NCBI RefSeq assembly: GCF_008868005.1
Contig: NZ_WAAO01000003.1
Coordinates: 682,001-746,000 of the forward strand
DNA: 64,000 nt
Source of the DNA: Microbacterium algeriense
GTDB taxonomy: Bacteria; Actinomycetota; Actinomycetes; Actinomycetales; Microbacteriaceae
Direction: 5' to 3'
The stretch's first letter is position 1, and each line of letters starts with the position of its first letter. Shown here piece by piece: positions 61,088 through 64,000 of this stretch. Position numbers and translations under genes: made by a program. The notes beneath the pieces were generated by a model, which was not told where the DNA came from, made no database searches, and saw only the letters and a list, made by a program, of their open reading frames with translations.

Positions 61088-61641
61088 TGTCCGAACCACA
61101 GGAGTACGCCCGATCCGGCTACTGGTACCCCGACGGCGAGAGCGTCAGCACGGTCGATGTGCTGAACATGCTGCGCCGCTACCGCTCCGCCGAGACCGCC
61201 ATGCGCGCGCGCACCCGGGCGTCCATGGGCATGAACGAGACCGACCTCATGGCGCTGCGCTTCCTCCTCCGGGAGCAGCGCGCCGGCCGGATCGTCCGCC
61301 CGATCGACATCGCCCGCATGCTGGACATCTCGACCGCATCGACGACGACGTTGATCGACCGCCTCGAGAAGGGCGGCCACGTCCGTCGCGAGGCGCATCC
61401 CACGGACCGGCGCGCCGGGGTGATCGTCCCCAGTGTCAGCAGCGACGAGGAGGTGCGCGCCACCCTCGGCGCGATGCACCGCCGGATGCTCACGCTGGTC
61501 GACGAGCTCTCCGACCAGGAGCGGGCGGTCGTGACGCGATTCCTCGCGGGGATGACGGCAGCGATCGAAGAGGCCTCCGACCTCGACCAGGAGCTGCGCG
61601 ATGTGATCCGCGACCACGAGGGCCCCGAGAAGTCGGAGTGA
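61087..61641 (+). CDS. MarR-family regulator
   Basis: The 184-residue winged-helix protein has Ile-Asp-Ile-Ala-Arg-Met-Leu-Asp-Ile-Ser-Thr-Ala-Ser-Thr-Thr and the wing Gly-His-Val-Arg-Arg-Glu-Ala-His-Pro-Thr-Asp-Arg-Arg. A 35-residue head precedes the fold. The ATG at 61087 overlaps the stop of the small upstream gene. The regulon is unknown. Confidence 0.9.
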   Translation: MSEPQEYARSGYWYPDGESVSTVDVLNMLRRYRSAETAMRARTRASMGMNETDLMALRFLLREQRAGRIVRPIDIARMLDISTASTTTLIDRLEKGGHVRREAHPTDRRAGVIVPSVSSDEEVRATLGAMHRRMLTLVDELSDQERAVVTRFLAGMTAAIEEASDLDQELRDVIRDHEGPEKSE

Positions 61642-61650
61642 CGCCGGGGC

Positions 61651-61968
61651 TCAGAGTCCTTCGGCGATCTCCTTGATCGCGGCGAGGCGACGGTCCCACT
61701 CGCGCCCGATCGCGTCGAGCTTCTGCGCGGTCGCGGACAGCTCCGCTCCGACCACGCGGAAACGCAGCTCGCGGCCGGCGCGCACGGGCTCGACGAGCCC
61801 GACCTCCTGCAGCACGCTCAGATGCCTCGCGATCGCCTGGCGACTCACCGGAAGACGCCCGGCGAGGGCGGACGCCGAAGCATCCCCCTCACCGAGCGCC
61901 GTCAGGATGCTCCACCGCGTCTCGTCCGCGAGGGCCGCGAACATGGGCGTCAGGGTTCCTGTCGTCAC
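61651..61968 (-). CDS. ArsR-family regulator paired with an SRPBCC protein
   Basis: The 105-residue protein is a winged helix with Leu-Ala-Asp-Glu-Thr-Arg-Trp-Ser-Ile-Leu and Val-Ser-Arg-Gln-Ala-Ile-Ala-Arg-His-Leu. It lacks metal cysteines and matches the ArsR group that is nearly always coupled to an AHSA1/SRPBCC gene. The GTG at 61968 overlaps the stop of that gene. It would repress the pair in response to an unknown small molecule. Confidence 0.9.
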   Translation of the reverse strand: MTTGTLTPMFAALADETRWSILTALGEGDASASALAGRLPVSRQAIARHLSVLQEVGLVEPVRAGRELRFRVVGAELSATAQKLDAIGREWDRRLAAIKEIAEGL

Positions 61969-62447
61969 GCTTCGCCTTCCACCAGTGCCACCATCTTGTC
62001 GAGCTCCAGGTCCCACCCCGTGCGGTGCGCCTCGAGGTTCGCGAGCGGGTCGGAGGTGCGCTCGAAACCGGACTCCACGACGGTGAGCCGTGTCCCGCCG
62101 TCGGACTCCTCGAGCGTGAAGGTGAAGACGGTCGAGGTCGCCTCGTCGACGGCATCCGGCAGCTTCCCGAGCGCGTCGTCGTTGTTCCAGCGGTACGCGA
62201 TGCGCCGCGGCTCGTCGTACTCCTCGATCCGGAGGGGGATCACGTCGTAGTCGGGGAACGTCATCGTCCCGGTCGCCCCGACCCCGGTACCGTCCAGCAC
62301 GGTTCGGCCGAACCAGCGGGAGACGTGCTCGGGCTCTGCGACGGCACGCCAGACCTTCTCGATCGGTGCCGCGATCTGGATGCTTCGCCGGACCGAGAAG
62401 GTCTCCTCGTCGACGACCGATGCCTCGTTGTGGGTCATGTTCACCAT
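61965..62447 (-). CDS. SRPBCC (AHSA1-like) domain protein
   Basis: The 160-residue protein has the helix-grip pattern Arg-Ser-Ile-Gln-Ile-Ala-Ala-Pro-Ile-Glu-Lys-Val-Trp-Arg-Ala-Val and Trp-Phe-Gly-Arg, then the C-terminal Gly-Trp-x-x-Glu-Leu-Asp-Lys. Such proteins bind hydrophobic ligands. The ATG at 62447 follows GGAAG. It forms a two-gene unit with the ArsR regulator. Confidence 0.9.
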   Translation of the reverse strand: MVNMTHNEASVVDEETFSVRRSIQIAAPIEKVWRAVAEPEHVSRWFGRTVLDGTGVGATGTMTFPDYDVIPLRIEEYDEPRRIAYRWNNDDALGKLPDAVDEATSTVFTFTLEESDGGTRLTVVESGFERTSDPLANLEAHRTGWDLELDKMVALVEGEA

Positions 62448-62538
62448 GATGCTTCCTTTCGGTGCTTCACGCCTTCTTCGTCGGCCCTGCGCCGACTGCA
62501 ACTCTAGAGTTGCACATCGGTCTCGCTCAGTGCAACCC

Positions 62539-63759
62539 TTATGTTGCAGTTCTGCGCTTGTCGAGGAATCCGGCCAGCAGCACCGCGACGAGGGCGGCGG
62601 CCGGGGCGACGATGAGTCCCACCCGGAGGCTCTGCGTCTCGGCGATGTACCCCACGAACGGCGGCGACAGTAGGAAGCCCAGGCGCAGCAGCCACGACAC
62701 GACCGTGAGCCCGACACCGGGTCGCAGACCGGGGAGCTCGTCCGCCGCGTGCATCGCCGCGGGGATGAGGGTCGCGATGCCGAAGCCGACCGCCGCGAAC
62801 CCGAGGATCGTCCCCGGCACACTCGGGAAGACGAGGGCGAGCGTCATCCCCACCGCGGCGATGAGACCGCCGATCCGGGCCACCCACCGCTGCCCGAAGC
62901 GGTCGGTGAGCGGATCCCCGAGCAGACGTCCGACGAACTGCGCGCCGACCAGGGCGATGAAGCCGAGCGGGGCGATCGCGGCGGCAGCCCCCAGGGAATC
63001 CGCGAGATACAGCGTCGCCCAGGAATTGCCCGCATCCTCGGCGACGGCGCCCGCCATGGCGATGAGGGTCAGCGCGATGACGGCGATCACGGTCCGCGGA
63101 CGCACGCCGCGACGCACGGCGCCCGCGAGCGCGGACGGCTCCGCGGCGGCATCCGCCTCGGTCTCGTCGTCGCGTCCGGGAAGGCAGAACCGCAGCGCGA
63201 CGAGGGCGACCGTCGCGAAGACGGCCGTGGAGATCCCGAGGTGCACGCCCAAGGGCAGCCGCAGCGCGATCGCGATCGCGGCCATCACCCCGCCGAGCAC
63301 CGCGCCGATCGACCAGATCGCGTGGAAGGAGTTGATGATCGAGCGGCCGTAGCGGCGCTGCACGCGGAGTCCGTGCGCGTTCTGGGCGACATCCGTGATG
63401 GCATCCGACGCTCCGCCGAGGAGCAGCGCGATAGCGAACAGCACTCCGGACGGAGCGAGCGCCGCCGACAGCAGCCCCAGGCTCGTGAGCACGGTTCCGA
63501 TCACGGCGATGCGGGCCGAGCCGAATCGGCGGATCAGCACCGCGGCGAGGAGTCCCGCCGCGATCGCGCCCGCCGGGAAAGCCGCGATCGCGACGCCGTA
63601 GCCGAGATTGTCGAGGCCGAGCGATGCCTTGATCTCGGGGTAGCGCGGCAGGATGTTCGCGAACAGGGCGCCGTTGGTCAGGAACAGTGCGGACACGGCG
63701 ACACGGGCGCGGCGGGAAGCCTGATCCGGCGCGGATCGAATCGATTCGACAGACAGCAT
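62539..63759 (-). CDS. MFS transporter
   Basis: The 406-residue protein has 12 predicted helices with the typical loop Arg-Arg-Phe-Gly-Ser-Ala-Arg between helices 2 and 3 and a central cytosolic linker rich in Glu, Asp and Ala. It resembles the YbjJ-like group of exporters of unknown substrate. It lies upstream of the SRPBCC unit with a gap of about 90 bases. Confidence 0.9.
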   Translation of the reverse strand: MLSVESIRSAPDQASRRARVAVSALFLTNGALFANILPRYPEIKASLGLDNLGYGVAIAAFPAGAIAAGLLAAVLIRRFGSARIAVIGTVLTSLGLLSAALAPSGVLFAIALLLGGASDAITDVAQNAHGLRVQRRYGRSIINSFHAIWSIGAVLGGVMAAIAIALRLPLGVHLGISTAVFATVALVALRFCLPGRDDETEADAAAEPSALAGAVRRGVRPRTVIAVIALTLIAMAGAVAEDAGNSWATLYLADSLGAAAAIAPLGFIALVGAQFVGRLLGDPLTDRFGQRWVARIGGLIAAVGMTLALVFPSVPGTILGFAAVGFGIATLIPAAMHAADELPGLRPGVGLTVVSWLLRLGFLLSPPFVGYIAETQSLRVGLIVAPAAALVAVLLAGFLDKRRTAT

Positions 63760-63849
63760 GTCCTCGATCGTACAGGCACGTCCCTACTGAGCCTCCTCCC
63801 CCTCCGCAAGCCCGTCCTCCGGACGCCCGGCTGGACGTACGCTCGACCC

Positions 63850-64000
63850 ATGACCGAGCTCACCCAGCCCACCGGCCGCGAAGAGACGCTGCGCGCCCGA
63901 CCCCGCGCCGACGGCACCGCCCCGCGCGCGCTGGTGCTCGGGGCCACCGGATACATCGGCGGGAGGCTGACCCCTCGCCTCGTCAACGCCGGCTACCGCG
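63850..64000 (+). CDS. NAD(P)-binding epimerase/NmrA-like protein, N-terminal fragment
   Basis: The ATG at 63850 opens a frame that runs off the window. Fifty residues are visible: a polar head and then the nucleotide-binding start Ala-Leu-Val-Leu-Gly-Ala-Thr-Gly-Tyr-Ile-Gly-Gly-Arg-Leu. This is the extended SDR pattern of NmrA/DUF2867-type proteins. The rest lies outside. Confidence 0.75.
   Translation, partial: MTELTQPTGREETLRARPRADGTAPRALVLGATGYIGGRLTPRLVNAGYR

Noticed and set aside
1..64000. tRNA or rRNA genes
   Set aside because: I saw no cloverleaf with a GTTCGA-type T loop and acceptor stem in the intergenic stretches, and no rRNA-like sequence. A covariance-model scan would settle this.

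Overview
This is a high-GC actinobacterial sequence, most likely from Microbacterium or a close relative in the Microbacteriaceae. The evidence is pervasive GTG starts, 4-base start/stop overlaps, mycothiol-type and thioredoxin-type arsenate reductases side by side, and small protein families typical of that group. Nearly the whole window up to about 58.7 kb reads as an accessory island. From about 59 kb on it looks like ordinary chromosome (SDR, MarR/ArsR regulators, MFS).

Layout: (1) 1-13.7 kb is a copper-handling region: the tail of a CtaG-like protein, Lnt, a DUF3515 lipoprotein, a CopD-CtaG fusion, CopC, an M23 peptidase, CcdA plus a TlpA-like lipoprotein, CsoR with its operator, a CopZ-like chaperone, a CopB-type ATPase with a His-rich head, a DUF305 lipoprotein and a BNR-type lipoprotein with three tiny membrane proteins. 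(2) 13.7-15.5 kb holds palindromic direct repeats and a sigma factor cassette with two small proteins. (3) 15.7-22.2 kb is a Tn7-like transposition module: tnsA, tnsB and tnsC homologues and a fourth gene that joins a TniQ-like zinc-finger head to seven treble-clef zinc-ribbon repeats. (4) 22.4-26.7 kb is an arsenic operon (arsC, arsR-arsC fusion, acr3, trxA, trxB) with a divergent single-cysteine arsC. (5) 26.9-38.0 kb is an IclR-linked catabolic operon: an OpuC-type osmolyte importer, formaldehyde-activating enzyme, 3-hydroxyisobutyrate-type dehydrogenase, aldehyde dehydrogenase, SDR, FAD oxidase and FGGY kinase. (6) 38.1-48.6 kb returns to arsenic and phosphate: a small Cys-containing peptide, an ArsO-like flavoprotein, arsR, an MFS exporter, a CoA-disulfide-reductase-like protein, pstSCAB, a winged-helix regulator, and an HTH-ArsC fusion with another ArsR. 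(7) 48.7-58.7 kb is a defence-like cluster: a restriction-endonuclease-NACHT ATPase, a 1256-residue protein with a C-terminal nuclease motif, a RES toxin with its antitoxin, an orphan antitoxin-like paralogue and a frameshifted gene.

How the parts fit: the copper genes would sense, chaperone and export copper and protect envelope proteins. The ars genes reduce arsenate with thioredoxin or mycothiol chemistry and export arsenite, while a dedicated Pst importer would keep phosphate coming in under arsenate stress. Similar inverted repeats (5-bp arms, 6-bp spacer) precede three of the ars/pst transcription units and suggest related ArsR-type control. The Tn7-like module could have carried part of this cargo, but I could not locate its second end.

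The most novel candidate is the TniQ-zinc-ribbon fusion of the Tn7-like module. Second is the pair of large nuclease-containing proteins flanked by two related antitoxin-like proteins.
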